NCBI RefSeq assembly: GCF_000938255.1 | Contig: NZ_JYMR01000012.1 | Coordinates: 62,001 to 126,000 of the forward strand | DNA from: Bradyrhizobium sp. LTSP849 | GTDB taxonomy: Bacteria > Pseudomonadota > Alphaproteobacteria > Rhizobiales > Xanthobacteraceae | Direction of reading: 5' to 3' | DNA length: 64,000 nt | In this document: piece by piece, positions 45,107 through 54,289 of the stretch | How positions within the stretch are numbered: the first letter of the stretch is position 1 | Layout: the number at the start of each line of letters is the position of its first letter | Program-made: the position numbers and the translations under genes | Notes under the pieces: generated by a model | What the model was told of the DNA's origin: nothing | The model's database searches: none | Seen by the model: only the letters and a program-made list of their open reading frames with translations

Positions 45107-45922
45107 TCAGCGCGCTGCGGCCGCCCCGCCGCCTTGGTCGATCTGCCGACCCATCAGCGCGATCGCCTTCTGGTAGACGCCCGCCGCGTTCCAGGCCTCG
45201 ATGGCAGCGAAGTTCGGCTCGCCCGGCTGGTAACCGGCTCCCGCACGCCAACCATGGGCTTTCAGGAAATTCGCGGTCGAGCTCAACGCGTTGGCGGAAA
45301 CCTCGAGATTGCCGGTGCCGTAGGCCAGGATGTTCTTGGGCATGAACTGGGTCTGGCCGACCTCTCCATGCATGGAGCCGCGGGTTGCTCCCGACAGCGT
45401 GCCGCGGTCGATCAGCTTCAGCGCCGCATAGAGCTGGTCGGTAAAGAATTCGGGACGGCGGCAGTCATAGGCAAGCGTCGCGATCGACGAGAGCATGTTC
45501 TGGTTGCCACGCTGGCTGCCGAAACCGGTCTCCATGCCCCAGATCGCGATCAGCGGCCCCGGCGGAACGCCGTAGCGCTGCTCGATCGAGGCGAACATCG
45601 CGGCCTGCGACTGCTTCAGCGACCGGCCGCGCGCGACAATGGTGGTGGCGCCGCGCTTGGCCAAAAACTGGTCGAGCGAGAGCGAAAAACTGTGCTGGCT
45701 GCGGTCGGCCCCAATGGTGGCGCTGGCGTAATTGGTCTGCATCAGCGCCGAGATCGCGGTCTGGCCGATGCCCTTGCCCTGCGCCTCCGCGCTGAACTCG
45801 CGCTTCCAGCCTTCGAACCCCGCGGGCCCGTTGCCGCATTGCGCGGCCTCGGCCATGGGGGCCAGGGACAACAGCAGCGCGGCCGCGCCGATCACCGCCG
45901 CAACGGTCCTGCCCTTGGTCAT
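45107..45922 (-). CDS. MltB-family lytic murein transglycosylase (271 aa)
   Basis: Signal peptide ending at APMAEA-AQ, then the SLT_2 domain: FLAKRGATTIVARGRSL, catalytic Glu in IWGMETGFGSQRGNQN, TLAYDCRRPEFFTDQLY and GEVGQTQFMPKNI. It cleaves peptidoglycan glycan strands during growth or recycling. The C-terminal peptidoglycan-binding domain of longer homologues is missing, as in many rhizobial copies. Confidence 0.87.
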   Translation of the reverse strand: MTKGRTVAAVIGAAALLLSLAPMAEAAQCGNGPAGFEGWKREFSAEAQGKGIGQTAISALMQTNYASATIGADRSQHSFSLSLDQFLAKRGATTIVARGRSLKQSQAAMFASIEQRYGVPPGPLIAIWGMETGFGSQRGNQNMLSSIATLAYDCRRPEFFTDQLYAALKLIDRGTLSGATRGSMHGEVGQTQFMPKNILAYGTGNLEVSANALSSTANFLKAHGWRAGAGYQPGEPNFAAIEAWNAAGVYQKAIALMGRQIDQGGGAAAAR

Positions 45923-46042
45923 TTACGCGTTCCCTTCCCTCGATTTGCGCGACCGGCTCGCGCACAGGCATGATCCTACGTCAGCCGCGCGCGCTCAAGC
46001 CCCGACCGATGCAATCAATGCAAGCAATGCGCTTGACATGAA

Positions 46043-46867
46043 TCAAACGTCTATCGCCCCGCCGTCGGTCCCGAGCAGGAAATCCACCATGACGCTCTGG
46101 TGCTGCTGGTACATGTCGATGCCGGTCGCAGTGACGCAGCCGCGTTTGCGAGCTTCCGCGATGAACGGCGAAATTTCGGGCTTGGTGATCACGCAGCCGC
46201 AATAGGCTGACGGGGCGAGCCGCGTGACATCGACCGGAAGCGGGTCGCCGTCCTTCATTCCGGCGGGAGTCGCATTGGCGACGAAATCGAAACCCGAGGG
46301 ATCGGCGGAGCCGGCCAGCGCACGGCCCTTGCCGAGCCTGTTCAACTGCGCGATCAGCACGTCGCGGCGCTCCGTCGCTGCGTCGTGGATGGCGATCTCG
46401 CTGACGCCGGCCTCGACCAGTTCGAGTGCAATGGCCGAGCCAGCGCCGCCCGCCCCGACCAGCAGCGCGCGCATACCCCTGGGATCGATGCCCTTGGCGC
46501 GCGCTGCACCAACGAAGCCTAGTCCGTCGACCATGTCGCCATGCCATCCGCCGTCGGAGCGGCGGCGCATCAGGTTCACGGTGCGCAGGAAGTGCGCGCG
46601 ATGGTTGGCGCTGGCGCAGGCCTGGTAGCAGGCAAATTTGTGCGGGATGGTCACGACGATGCCGTCGAGGTTCTTCAGCCGGGTTGCAACCGAGAGGAAA
46701 TCGGGCAGGTCGGCCGTCGAGACCTGCGCGGGAACGAGGATGCCATCATGGCCGCGCGCAGCAAAGGCTGCCGTCACACCCGCGGGCGAGCGCACCTGCG
46801 CAATGGGATCACCGACGATCACAAAGAGCCGCGTTGCGCCAGTGGGAGCCGGGATCACGAAGGTCAC
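46043..46867 (-). CDS. Shikimate-dehydrogenase-like oxidoreductase (274 aa)
   Basis: Two-domain AroE fold: [23 protein letters not shown] (catalytic Lys), VNLM (Asn) and the NAD(P)-binding [17 protein letters not shown]. The substrate loop departs from true AroE: the usual HSxSP is QVRSP and the SPxxHN His is gone, while NTDxxGF is MVDGLGF. A different hydroxy acid or quinate-like substrate is likely. GTGA couples it to the monooxygenase gene upstream. Confidence 0.72.
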   Translation of the reverse strand: MTFVIPAPTGATRLFVIVGDPIAQVRSPAGVTAAFAARGHDGILVPAQVSTADLPDFLSVATRLKNLDGIVVTIPHKFACYQACASANHRAHFLRTVNLMRRRSDGGWHGDMVDGLGFVGAARAKGIDPRGMRALLVGAGGAGSAIALELVEAGVSEIAIHDAATERRDVLIAQLNRLGKGRALAGSADPSGFDFVANATPAGMKDGDPLPVDVTRLAPSAYCGCVITKPEISPFIAEARKRGCVTATGIDMYQQHQSVMVDFLLGTDGGAIDV

Positions 46868-48723
46868 GCCGCGACCGGGGAGCCGTCGGTCTCCGCAGCG
46901 GTGTCATACGTCAAGTCCAATCCGGCCAGCCCGCCCTCCTTGCGCCACTTGGCGAGCAGTCGCAGGAACGCCACCGGCCCGCGCCAATATTGACTGTTCC
47001 GGGCCGCTATCGGATCGAACACGCCTTCGTTGTTATAGTATCCGGGCGTGCATTCGGCGAGATAGGTCTGGCGGCCGAGCGCGGCCTTGACGACTTCGTC
47101 GACCCAGGCGTTCTCGGCGGCAAGCGTCGGCTCCAGCGTCTGCGCACCGCGCTTGCGCACCTGATCGATCACATAGGCGATGTGCTGCGATTGCTCGTCG
47201 ATGATGTGCGGGAAATTGGCGCTCTGGCCAGCCTGCACCGTCACGATCAGGAAGCAGTTCGGAAAGCCGCGGCTGTAGAAGCCGTGCAGCGTCTTGACGC
47301 CGTCACGCCAGCGCTCGGAGAGGCTCTCGCCGCCGCGGCCATAGACCTCGAACCCCATGCGGCGCGCGTAGTCGGTGCCGACCTCAAAGCCGCTGGCATA
47401 GATCAGGCAGTCGAGCTCGTAGGATTTGCCGTCGACGATGACCGCATTTTCGGTGACATGCTCGACGCCCCTGCCCCTGGTGTCGACGAGATGCACGTTT
47501 GGGCGATTGAAGGTGTCGAGATATTCGTCGTGAAAGCACGGCCGCTTGCAGAACGCCTTGTACCAGGGTTTTAACGCAGCGGCCGCGGCCTCGTCCTTCA
47601 CCACCGCGTCGACGCGGGCCCGTATCTCCTCCATCTTGCGGTAGTCGGCCTGCTCGATCACCTTCAGCGCCTCTTCCATCGAGGTCACCGGCTGCGGCTG
47701 ACGGCGTGGCGCCAGCAGGATTTCGCCGAGCAAGCCGGTCCAGCCGTCCTGCACCAGATCCTGTTCGAACGGCTCGCCCGAAATCACGGCGGTGAAATTA
47801 TCCATCCGCTCGCGCTGCCAACCGGACTTGAGGCTCTCCGCCCAAGCGTGATCCGTCGGCCGGTCGTCGCGCACGCCGATCGCCGACGGCGTGCGCTGGA
47901 AGACGTAAAGCTCTTTTGCCGAGCGGCCGAGATGCGGCACGCATTGCACGGCGGTGGCACCGGTGCCGATGATGCCGACGCGCTTGTCGGCAAGGCCGGT
48001 GAGACCGCCCTCGGCTGTGCCGCCGGTGTAAGCGTAGTCCCAGCGGCTGGTGTGGAAGCTGTATCCCCTAAACGTCTCGATGCCGGGGATGCCCGGTAGC
48101 TTCGGCCGGCTCAACGGACCACCGGCCAGGATCACAAAGCGCGCGCGGATGCGATCGCCGCGATCGGTCTCGACCAGCCAGCGTCCCTCACGCTCCTGCC
48201 ACGTCATTTGCGAGATGATGGTCTGAAACAACGTACGCTCGTAGAGACCGAAGTGACGGCCGATGCGGCGGGAGTGTTCGTAGATCTCGGGAGCCCGCGC
48301 ATATTTGCGCACCGGCATGTAGCCGGTCTCTTCCAGCAGCGGCAGATAGATGTAGCTCTCGGTATCGCAGGCGGCGCCCGGATAACGGTTCCAGTACCAG
48401 GTGCCGCCGAAATCGGCGGCCTTTTCCACGATACGGAAATCATCGATACCAGCTTCGCGCAGACGCGCGCCGCACAACAGCCCGCCGAAGCCGCCGCCGA
48501 CGATGAGCACTTCGGTCTCTTCGGTGATGGCAGCGCGCGCAAATCCGGGATCGGCCCAGGGATCGTCGAGATAGCGGGCAAAGCCGCCGGCCACCTCGAC
48601 ATACTGCGCCTTGCCCTCGGTGCGCAGGCGAAGGTCGCGCTCGTCGCGATAGCGCGCACGCAAGGCTTCGATGTCGATCGTAGGCGCGCCGGCTGCACCG
48701 GTCTTGTGTTTTTCCGCTGACAT
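46864..48723 (-). CDS. Baeyer-Villiger-type flavin monooxygenase (619 aa)
   Basis: Two Rossmann motifs, [12 protein letters not shown] (FAD) and [12 protein letters not shown] (NADPH), flank [13 protein letters not shown], the FxGxxxHxxxW(D/P) fingerprint of BVMOs. It would insert oxygen next to a carbonyl using FAD, NADPH and O2. GGAGGAG before ATG 48723 supports the start; length fits the family with about 75 extra N-terminal residues. It is coupled to the AroE-like gene and divergent from an acyl-CoA ligase. Confidence 0.85.
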   Translation of the reverse strand: MSAEKHKTGAAGAPTIDIEALRARYRDERDLRLRTEGKAQYVEVAGGFARYLDDPWADPGFARAAITEETEVLIVGGGFGGLLCGARLREAGIDDFRIVEKAADFGGTWYWNRYPGAACDTESYIYLPLLEETGYMPVRKYARAPEIYEHSRRIGRHFGLYERTLFQTIISQMTWQEREGRWLVETDRGDRIRARFVILAGGPLSRPKLPGIPGIETFRGYSFHTSRWDYAYTGGTAEGGLTGLADKRVGIIGTGATAVQCVPHLGRSAKELYVFQRTPSAIGVRDDRPTDHAWAESLKSGWQRERMDNFTAVISGEPFEQDLVQDGWTGLLGEILLAPRRQPQPVTSMEEALKVIEQADYRKMEEIRARVDAVVKDEAAAAALKPWYKAFCKRPCFHDEYLDTFNRPNVHLVDTRGRGVEHVTENAVIVDGKSYELDCLIYASGFEVGTDYARRMGFEVYGRGGESLSERWRDGVKTLHGFYSRGFPNCFLIVTVQAGQSANFPHIIDEQSQHIAYVIDQVRKRGAQTLEPTLAAENAWVDEVVKAALGRQTYLAECTPGYYNNEGVFDPIAARNSQYWRGPVAFLRLLAKWRKEGGLAGLDLTYDTAAETDGSPVAA

Positions 48724-48867
48724 CGATCTCCTCCACGGCGGGCGCTGCTTCGCCGACAGCTCACGGCAGTTAGCCCTGAAAAAGTGATGCACGCAATCGC
48801 GTCCACCTTTTTTGCGTGAACGCCTCGGCTCGTTCCGCTACCTTGCACGCAACCAAATGCGTCATGC

Positions 48868-48907
48868 AACGACATGACATTTAACGACATGACTTGCAAA
48901 GACATGG
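48868..48907. repeat. Three direct repeats at 15-bp spacing upstream of the CoA ligase gene
   Basis: AACGACATGAC at 48868-48878 and 48883-48893, then AAAGACATGGA from 48898. The 15-bp period is exact. They lie in the 200-bp divergent promoter space between the monooxygenase and ligase genes and could be an operator or a slippage duplication. Confidence 0.5.
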
Positions 48908-48923
48908 ATTTCCGGAGGGGACA

Positions 48924-50549
48924 ATGCAGGGATTGATGATGGACATGCCGCTCCTGACCAGCGGCCTGATCCAGTATGCCGCCGACTATCACGGCGAAGC
49001 GGGGATCGTCGCGCGCGAGATCGAAGGCGACATCCATCGCACCACCTATGCGGAGGCGCATCCGCGCATCAAACGCATGGCGCTGGCCTTGCAGCGGCTC
49101 GGCATGAAGCGAGGCGACCGCGTCGGTACACTGGCCTGGAATACGCACCGTCATTTCGAGATGTTCTATGCCGCGCCCGGCATGGGCTATGTGCTGCACA
49201 CCGTCAATCCGCGGCTGTTTCCCGAGCAGCTCGTCTACATCATCAACCACGCCGAAGACCGTATCCTCTTCGTCGACCGCGCCACGCTGCCGATCGTCGA
49301 GGCGATCGCGCCGCAGCTGAAGACGATCGAGGCCTACGTGATCATGTCATCGCGCGAGCGAATGCCGGAGACGAAGCTTCCGAACGTGCACTGCTACGAC
49401 GAGCTTTTGGAAAAGGAGAACGAGGCAGGTTTCGCCTGGCCGCAGTTCGACGAAAAATCCGCCTCCACCATCTGCTACACCTCGGGCACGACGGGCAATC
49501 CCAAGGGCGTGATCTATTCACACCGCGCCGCAATCCTACAGACCATGACGTGCAGCAGCTTCGACTTCATCCCCGGACATCGCGAAGGCGTGCGCGAGGT
49601 GATGATGCCGATGGCGCCGCTGTTCCACGGCAATGGCTGGAACATGCCGTTCACCGCGCCCTATACCGGCTCCAAGCTGGTGCTGCCGGGCCGCAATTAC
49701 GAGCCCGACAAGCTCTACGAACTGCTCGAAGGCGAGAAGGTGACGCTGTCGGCGGGCGTGCCGAGCTTCTGGCTGATCCTGCTCGACTGGCTCGGCCGTA
49801 CCGGCAACAGATTCTCGACGCTGCGCGCGACGCTGTCGTCGGGCTCGGCGCCCCCGCGCGCGATGGTCGAAAAACTCAAGCGCGACTACAACGTCGACTA
49901 TATCCAGGCCTGGGGCATGACGGAGGCGCTGGGCTGCTCGATGCCGGGATTGCGGCCGGGCTCGGAGCATCTCAGCGACACCGAGAAATTCGACCGGCGT
50001 CAGGTCTCGGGCCGCGCCTGCTTCGGCACGTCGTTGCGCATCGTCGACGACGGCGGCAACGAGCTGCCGCGCGACGGCAAGAGCGTCGGCCATTTGCGTG
50101 CCCGCGGTCCGTGGGTCGCCTCCGGCTACATGAAGTTAGAGGAAGGCCTCGACCGCGACGGCTGGCTGATCACCGGCGACATGGCCGTGATCGACGCCCA
50201 GGGTCACGTCACGCTCACCGACCGCTCCAAGGACGTGATCAAGTCCGGCGGCGAATGGATTTCCTCGATCCAGCTCGAGGACATCGCGCTGTCCCATCCC
50301 GACGTTCTGCAAGCTGCCGTCGTCGCCATCGTGCACGATAAATGGCAGGAGCGCCCGCTCCTCCTCGTCGTCCGCAAGAAGGGCGCGACGGTCGACGGCA
50401 AGACGCTGCTCGAGCACATGCACCCGAAGATCGCGAGTTGGTGGATGCCGGACGCCGTCGAGTTCCTGGACGAATTCCCCATGACCGGGACCGGCAAGGT
50501 GCTCAAGTCGGCACTGCGCGAGAAATTCAGGGGTTATCGCGCTGGGTAG
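48924..50549 (+). CDS. Long/medium-chain acyl-CoA synthetase-like ligase (541 aa)
   Basis: AMP-binding enzyme: YTSGTTGNPKGVIYSH, AWGMTEALGC, GWLITGDMAVID, KSGGEWISSIQLED and the C-terminal Lys in GTGKVLKSAL. It activates a carboxylic acid with ATP and CoA. GGAGGGG seven bases before ATG 48924 sets the start. With the acyl-CoA dehydrogenase downstream it forms a beta-oxidation-like branch that may take the product of the divergent monooxygenase. Confidence 0.88.
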   Translation: MQGLMMDMPLLTSGLIQYAADYHGEAGIVAREIEGDIHRTTYAEAHPRIKRMALALQRLGMKRGDRVGTLAWNTHRHFEMFYAAPGMGYVLHTVNPRLFPEQLVYIINHAEDRILFVDRATLPIVEAIAPQLKTIEAYVIMSSRERMPETKLPNVHCYDELLEKENEAGFAWPQFDEKSASTICYTSGTTGNPKGVIYSHRAAILQTMTCSSFDFIPGHREGVREVMMPMAPLFHGNGWNMPFTAPYTGSKLVLPGRNYEPDKLYELLEGEKVTLSAGVPSFWLILLDWLGRTGNRFSTLRATLSSGSAPPRAMVEKLKRDYNVDYIQAWGMTEALGCSMPGLRPGSEHLSDTEKFDRRQVSGRACFGTSLRIVDDGGNELPRDGKSVGHLRARGPWVASGYMKLEEGLDRDGWLITGDMAVIDAQGHVTLTDRSKDVIKSGGEWISSIQLEDIALSHPDVLQAAVVAIVHDKWQERPLLLVVRKKGATVDGKTLLEHMHPKIASWWMPDAVEFLDEFPMTGTGKVLKSALREKFRGYRAG

Positions 50550-50655
50550 GCCGCCGCACGATCGCACGCGGTCCTTCGGTGCGCGATCATCTTCATCATT
50601 TGGTAGATTCGGGAGCGATATATCGGGTCATCGCTAACCCCTTATCGAGGACATC

Positions 50656-51774
50656 ATGGCGTTTTCCGGATTGGGCCTGCATCTCGGCAATCTGTCGCGC
50701 CTGTCGAATGCGCAGACGCGCTCGATCAGCCCCGAGAACTTTAGCGGCGAAAAGGGCAAGGGCGGCATGTCCGTCGACGGGCCCGCGGCAGCTCAGGCCC
50801 GCGATCTCGGGCAAGGCTGGAAGGTCTCGCCCTATGTCGTCATCGAGCCCGGCGCGACGTTCACGCTCGCCGACATCGCGGGCCAGGGCGCAATCCAGCA
50901 GATCTGGATGACGCTGGCGCGCGGACGGCTGCGCCATTCGATCCTGCGCATCTACTGGGACGGCCAGGAGCATCCGAGTGTCGAGTGCCCGGCCGGCGAT
51001 TTCTTCGCCTGCGGATGGGAGGAGTTCGCGCAAGTGTCCTCGCTTGCCGTCTGCGTTAATCCCGGGCGCGCGTTCAATTGCTACTGGGAGATGCCGTTCC
51101 GCAAGCGCGCACGCTTCACGCTGGAGAACCGCAGCGAGGAGGCGCTGACCGTCTATTACCAGATCAACTACACCCTGACCGATGTGCCCGAGGACTGCGC
51201 CTATTTCCACGCGCAGTTCCGGCGCACCAACCCGCTGCCCTACAAGGACGTCTACACCATCCTCGATGGCGTCACCGGGCGCGGCCAGTATGTCGGCACC
51301 TACATGGCCTGGGGCGTCAACAACAATGGCTGGTGGGGCGAAGGCGAGATCAAATTCTTCATCGACGGCGACGGCGAATTCCCGACCATCTGCGGCACCG
51401 GCACCGAGGATTACTTCTGCGGTGCCTACAATTTCGATCCCTATGTCGCGCATTCCGGCCGCGGCGCCGTGCAGCAATCCCACTATCAGGAATTCACCAC
51501 GCCCTATGCCGGCCTGCCGCAGGTGATCCGCCCCGATGGCGTCTACAAATCGCAGCAGCGGTTCGGCATGTATCGCTGGCACATCCCCGACCCCATCCGC
51601 TTCCAGAACGATCTGCGCGTGACGATCCAGGCGCTCGGCTGGCGAACGGGCCTCAAGGAGGCAAAATATCTTCCGCTCCAGGACGACATCGCTTCCGTGG
51701 CGTTCTGGTACCAAACGCTCCCGGCCGCGCCCTTCCCCAAGCTGCCCGACGCCGAATATCTCGAGATCGACTGA
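50656..51774 (+). CDS. GH172 (DUF2961) glycoside-hydrolase-like protein (372 aa)
   Basis: The DUF2961 jelly-roll signature is plain: [32 protein letters not shown], and [14 protein letters not shown] with Glu251 at the position usually discussed as catalytic in this family. GH172 enzymes studied so far act on alpha-fructofuranosides or alpha-arabinofuranosides. There is no signal peptide, so it is cytoplasmic. Its place between an acyl-CoA ligase and an acyl-CoA dehydrogenase is odd. Confidence 0.8.
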   Translation: MAFSGLGLHLGNLSRLSNAQTRSISPENFSGEKGKGGMSVDGPAAAQARDLGQGWKVSPYVVIEPGATFTLADIAGQGAIQQIWMTLARGRLRHSILRIYWDGQEHPSVECPAGDFFACGWEEFAQVSSLAVCVNPGRAFNCYWEMPFRKRARFTLENRSEEALTVYYQINYTLTDVPEDCAYFHAQFRRTNPLPYKDVYTILDGVTGRGQYVGTYMAWGVNNNGWWGEGEIKFFIDGDGEFPTICGTGTEDYFCGAYNFDPYVAHSGRGAVQQSHYQEFTTPYAGLPQVIRPDGVYKSQQRFGMYRWHIPDPIRFQNDLRVTIQALGWRTGLKEAKYLPLQDDIASVAFWYQTLPAAPFPKLPDAEYLEID

Positions 51775-51820
51775 CCTGAAAACGCAGGCCGCCGCCGTCC
51801 ATCGATCAAGGAGACGAGAA

Positions 51821-53032
51821 ATGCTCTACCCGATGTCGCCAAAGGTCGTCGAGCTCAAGCGCAAGCTCGAGAGTTTCATGGACCGGCACATCTATCCGAA
51901 CGAGGAACGCTTCTATCGCGAGGCGGAAGAGCTCGGGCCGTGGAAGGTCTTTCCCGTCGTCGAGGAACTGAAGCCGCTCGCCCGCGCGGAAGGCCTCTGG
52001 AACCTGTTTCTGCCGGAGTCCGGCCACGGCGCAGGCCTCACCAATCTCGAATATGCCCCGCTCTGCGAGGTGATGGGTCGCTCGCATCTGGCGCCCGAGG
52101 TGTTCAACTGTTCGGCGCCCGACACCGGCAATATGGAGGTGCTGGAGCGCTACGGCACGGAGAAGGACAAGGAGCGCTGGCTGAAGCCGCTGCTGGCCGG
52201 CGAGATCCGTTCCTGCTTCGCCATGACCGAGCCCGCGGTCGCATCATCCGATGCGACCAACATCGAGAGCTCGATCGTGCACGACGGCGACCATTACGTC
52301 ATCAACGGCCGCAAATGGTACACGACCAACGCGACCGACCCGCGCTGCAAAATTTGCATCTTCATGGGCAAGACCGATCCGGACAATGCGGATCGCCACA
52401 AGCAACAATCTATGATCCTGGTGCCGATGGAGACAGCGGGTATCGAGGTGAAACGTCCCCTCCCCGTGTTCGGTTTCTACGGTGTGCCGGATCGCGCCTC
52501 GGAAGTCATCTTCACCAATGTACGGGTGCCGAAGGAGAACATGCTGCTCGGCGAAGGCCGCGGCTTCGAGATCGCACAGGGTCGCCTCGGCCCCGGCCGC
52601 ATCCACCACTGCATGCGCCTGATCGGCCTGTCCGAACGCACGCTGGAAAAGATGTGCCGGCGGGTGCGCAGCCGTGTTGCCTTCGGCAAGCCGGTCTCGG
52701 AGCAGACGGTAACGCAGGAGCGTATTGCGGAATCCCGCATCATGATCGAGCAGGCCCGGCTGCTGACGCTCAACGCGGCTTACGCCATGGACACGGTCGG
52801 CAACAAGGTGGCGAGAGCCGAGATCGCGATGATCAAGGTCGCCGTGCCCAACATGGCCTGCCAGATCATCGACTGGGCGATCCAGGCCCATGGCGGCGGC
52901 GGCACGTCGAACGATTTTGGCTTGACCCAGGCCTATGCGACCGCACGTTTGCTGCGTCTTGCGGACGGGCCGGATGAGGTCCATCGCAACCAGATCGCGC
53001 GGCTGGAGCTGAAGAAATATTCGAACGCCTGA
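51821..53032 (+). CDS. Acyl-CoA dehydrogenase (ACAD11-like, 403 aa)
   Basis: FAD acyl-CoA dehydrogenase: [35 protein letters not shown], RHQxxFG-like [12 protein letters not shown], and [18 protein letters not shown] near the end. It introduces a 2,3-double bond in an acyl-CoA. AAGGAG eight bases before the ATG. Last gene of the ligase-GH172-dehydrogenase set. Confidence 0.88.
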   Translation: MLYPMSPKVVELKRKLESFMDRHIYPNEERFYREAEELGPWKVFPVVEELKPLARAEGLWNLFLPESGHGAGLTNLEYAPLCEVMGRSHLAPEVFNCSAPDTGNMEVLERYGTEKDKERWLKPLLAGEIRSCFAMTEPAVASSDATNIESSIVHDGDHYVINGRKWYTTNATDPRCKICIFMGKTDPDNADRHKQQSMILVPMETAGIEVKRPLPVFGFYGVPDRASEVIFTNVRVPKENMLLGEGRGFEIAQGRLGPGRIHHCMRLIGLSERTLEKMCRRVRSRVAFGKPVSEQTVTQERIAESRIMIEQARLLTLNAAYAMDTVGNKVARAEIAMIKVAVPNMACQIIDWAIQAHGGGGTSNDFGLTQAYATARLLRLADGPDEVHRNQIARLELKKYSNA

Positions 53033-53062
53033 AACGCACGGCTACGGCGGCGCACTCTTCCC

Positions 53063-53189
53063 TTCTCCCCTTGTGGGAGAAGGTGGCGCGAAGCGCCGGA
53101 TGAGGGGTCTGCATCCGCGGAGACAGACCCCTCACCCAAGTGAGTATGTGTCAACCGGCGGAGATGCCCTCTCCCGCAAGGGGCGAGGG
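53063..53189. repeat. Composite palindromic intergenic repeat
   Basis: Four nested hairpins: TTCTCCC/GGGAGAA (53063-53081), GGCGC/GCGCC (53085-53097), GAGGGGTCTG/CAGACCCCTC (53102-53133) and an imperfect CCCTC/GAGGG (53167-53189). This type of repeat is widespread between genes in Bradyrhizobiaceae. It separates convergent genes and may also act as a bidirectional terminator. Confidence 0.6.
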
Positions 53190-53219
53190 CGCAATCATGC
53201 GCAGCGCTATTCGCGTCAG

Positions 53220-54086
53220 CTAGTTCAACACCTCCACCGTCGCCGAGCGGCCGGCAACGAGCGCCGTGCTGTCAGGCACCGGATCGAGCGCAATGCGCAC
53301 GGGCACGCGCTGGGCGAGGCGCACCCAGCTGAAGGTGGGATTGACGTTCGCAAGCAGGCTCGCGCCTTCGGCGCGATCGCGGTCTTCGATGCCGGCGGCG
53401 ATGCTCTCGACATGGCCGGTGAGCGTGCCCTTCTCGCCCATCAGACGGACTTGGACCTTGTCGCCGATACGGATGCGCGCGAGTTTTGTCTCTTCGAAAT
53501 AACCTTCCACATGCAGCGTGTCGCTATCGACCAGCGCCATGACGCCCTTGCCGGCCGTGACGTAGGCGCCGGGACGCAAATCCATGTTGGTGATCACACC
53601 GTTCACGGAAGCGCGGACCTCGCTGCGGTCGAGATTGAGCTGGGCGACCGCGCGGTCGGCAACCGCCGCATCGAAGGCCGCCTTGGCCTGGAGTTGGGTC
53701 GCCAGCACCTGCTCCTGCTTCTGCTGCGACACCGCGTCGGTCGTCAGCGCGCTGTAGCGCTTCAAATCGGCATTGGCCTGATCGAGGGTTGCCTGATGGC
53801 CGGCGACCGAAGCGTCGGCCTGCCGCAGCGCCAGCGCAAAGCGTTCGCGATCGATCCGGAACAGCACGTCGCCACGATGGACCTTCTGGTTGTCCTTGAC
53901 CAATACATCCGTGACGAATCCGGACACGTCAGGCGCGACCTGGACCACGTCGGCACGCACGCGGCCGTCACGCGTCCAGGGCTGCTCCATGTAATAAACC
54001 CACAGCTCACGGCCGACGGCAAGCGCCGCAACGACGGCGATGATTGTCAGCGCGAGGCGGCCAAGCCGGGCGACATTTCCTTTCAT
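53220..54086 (-). CDS. AaeA-type efflux adaptor (HlyD family, 288 aa)
   Basis: One N-terminal membrane helix (LALTIIAVVAALAVGRELWV), lipoyl halves VQVAPDVSGFVTDVLVKDNQ and SEVRASVNGVITNM, and a beta-barrel. It belongs to the adaptor family of the AaeAB aromatic-acid exporters. ATG 54086 overlaps the DUF1656 stop (ATGA). Confidence 0.83.
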   Translation of the reverse strand: MKGNVARLGRLALTIIAVVAALAVGRELWVYYMEQPWTRDGRVRADVVQVAPDVSGFVTDVLVKDNQKVHRGDVLFRIDRERFALALRQADASVAGHQATLDQANADLKRYSALTTDAVSQQKQEQVLATQLQAKAAFDAAVADRAVAQLNLDRSEVRASVNGVITNMDLRPGAYVTAGKGVMALVDSDTLHVEGYFEETKLARIRIGDKVQVRLMGEKGTLTGHVESIAAGIEDRDRAEGASLLANVNPTFSWVRLAQRVPVRIALDPVPDSTALVAGRSATVEVLN

Positions 54087-54289
54087 GAGAGATACTCCGA
54101 GAGATAGACGACGCCGCCCAGGAGGCAGATGAAAATCGCGAAATCGAACAGCGCGCGATGCCAGACCAGCCGGTAGAGATCGAAGCGCTGCATGAGCCGG
54201 CGCAACAGCGCGCTGAGCGCATAGGCGACGATGATCCACAAGAGCAGCGAAGGCACGAGCACGCCGTAGATGTCGATGACGTACCTCAT
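54083..54289 (-). CDS. DUF1656 (AaeX-like) small membrane protein (68 aa)
   Basis: Two membrane helices, VLVPSLLLWIIVAYALSALL and FAIFICLLGGVVYL. DUF1656 proteins accompany AaeA/AaeB exporters as accessory subunits. ATGA overlaps on both sides show tight coupling in this operon. Confidence 0.83.
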   Translation of the reverse strand: MRYVIDIYGVLVPSLLLWIIVAYALSALLRRLMQRFDLYRLVWHRALFDFAIFICLLGGVVYLSEYLS

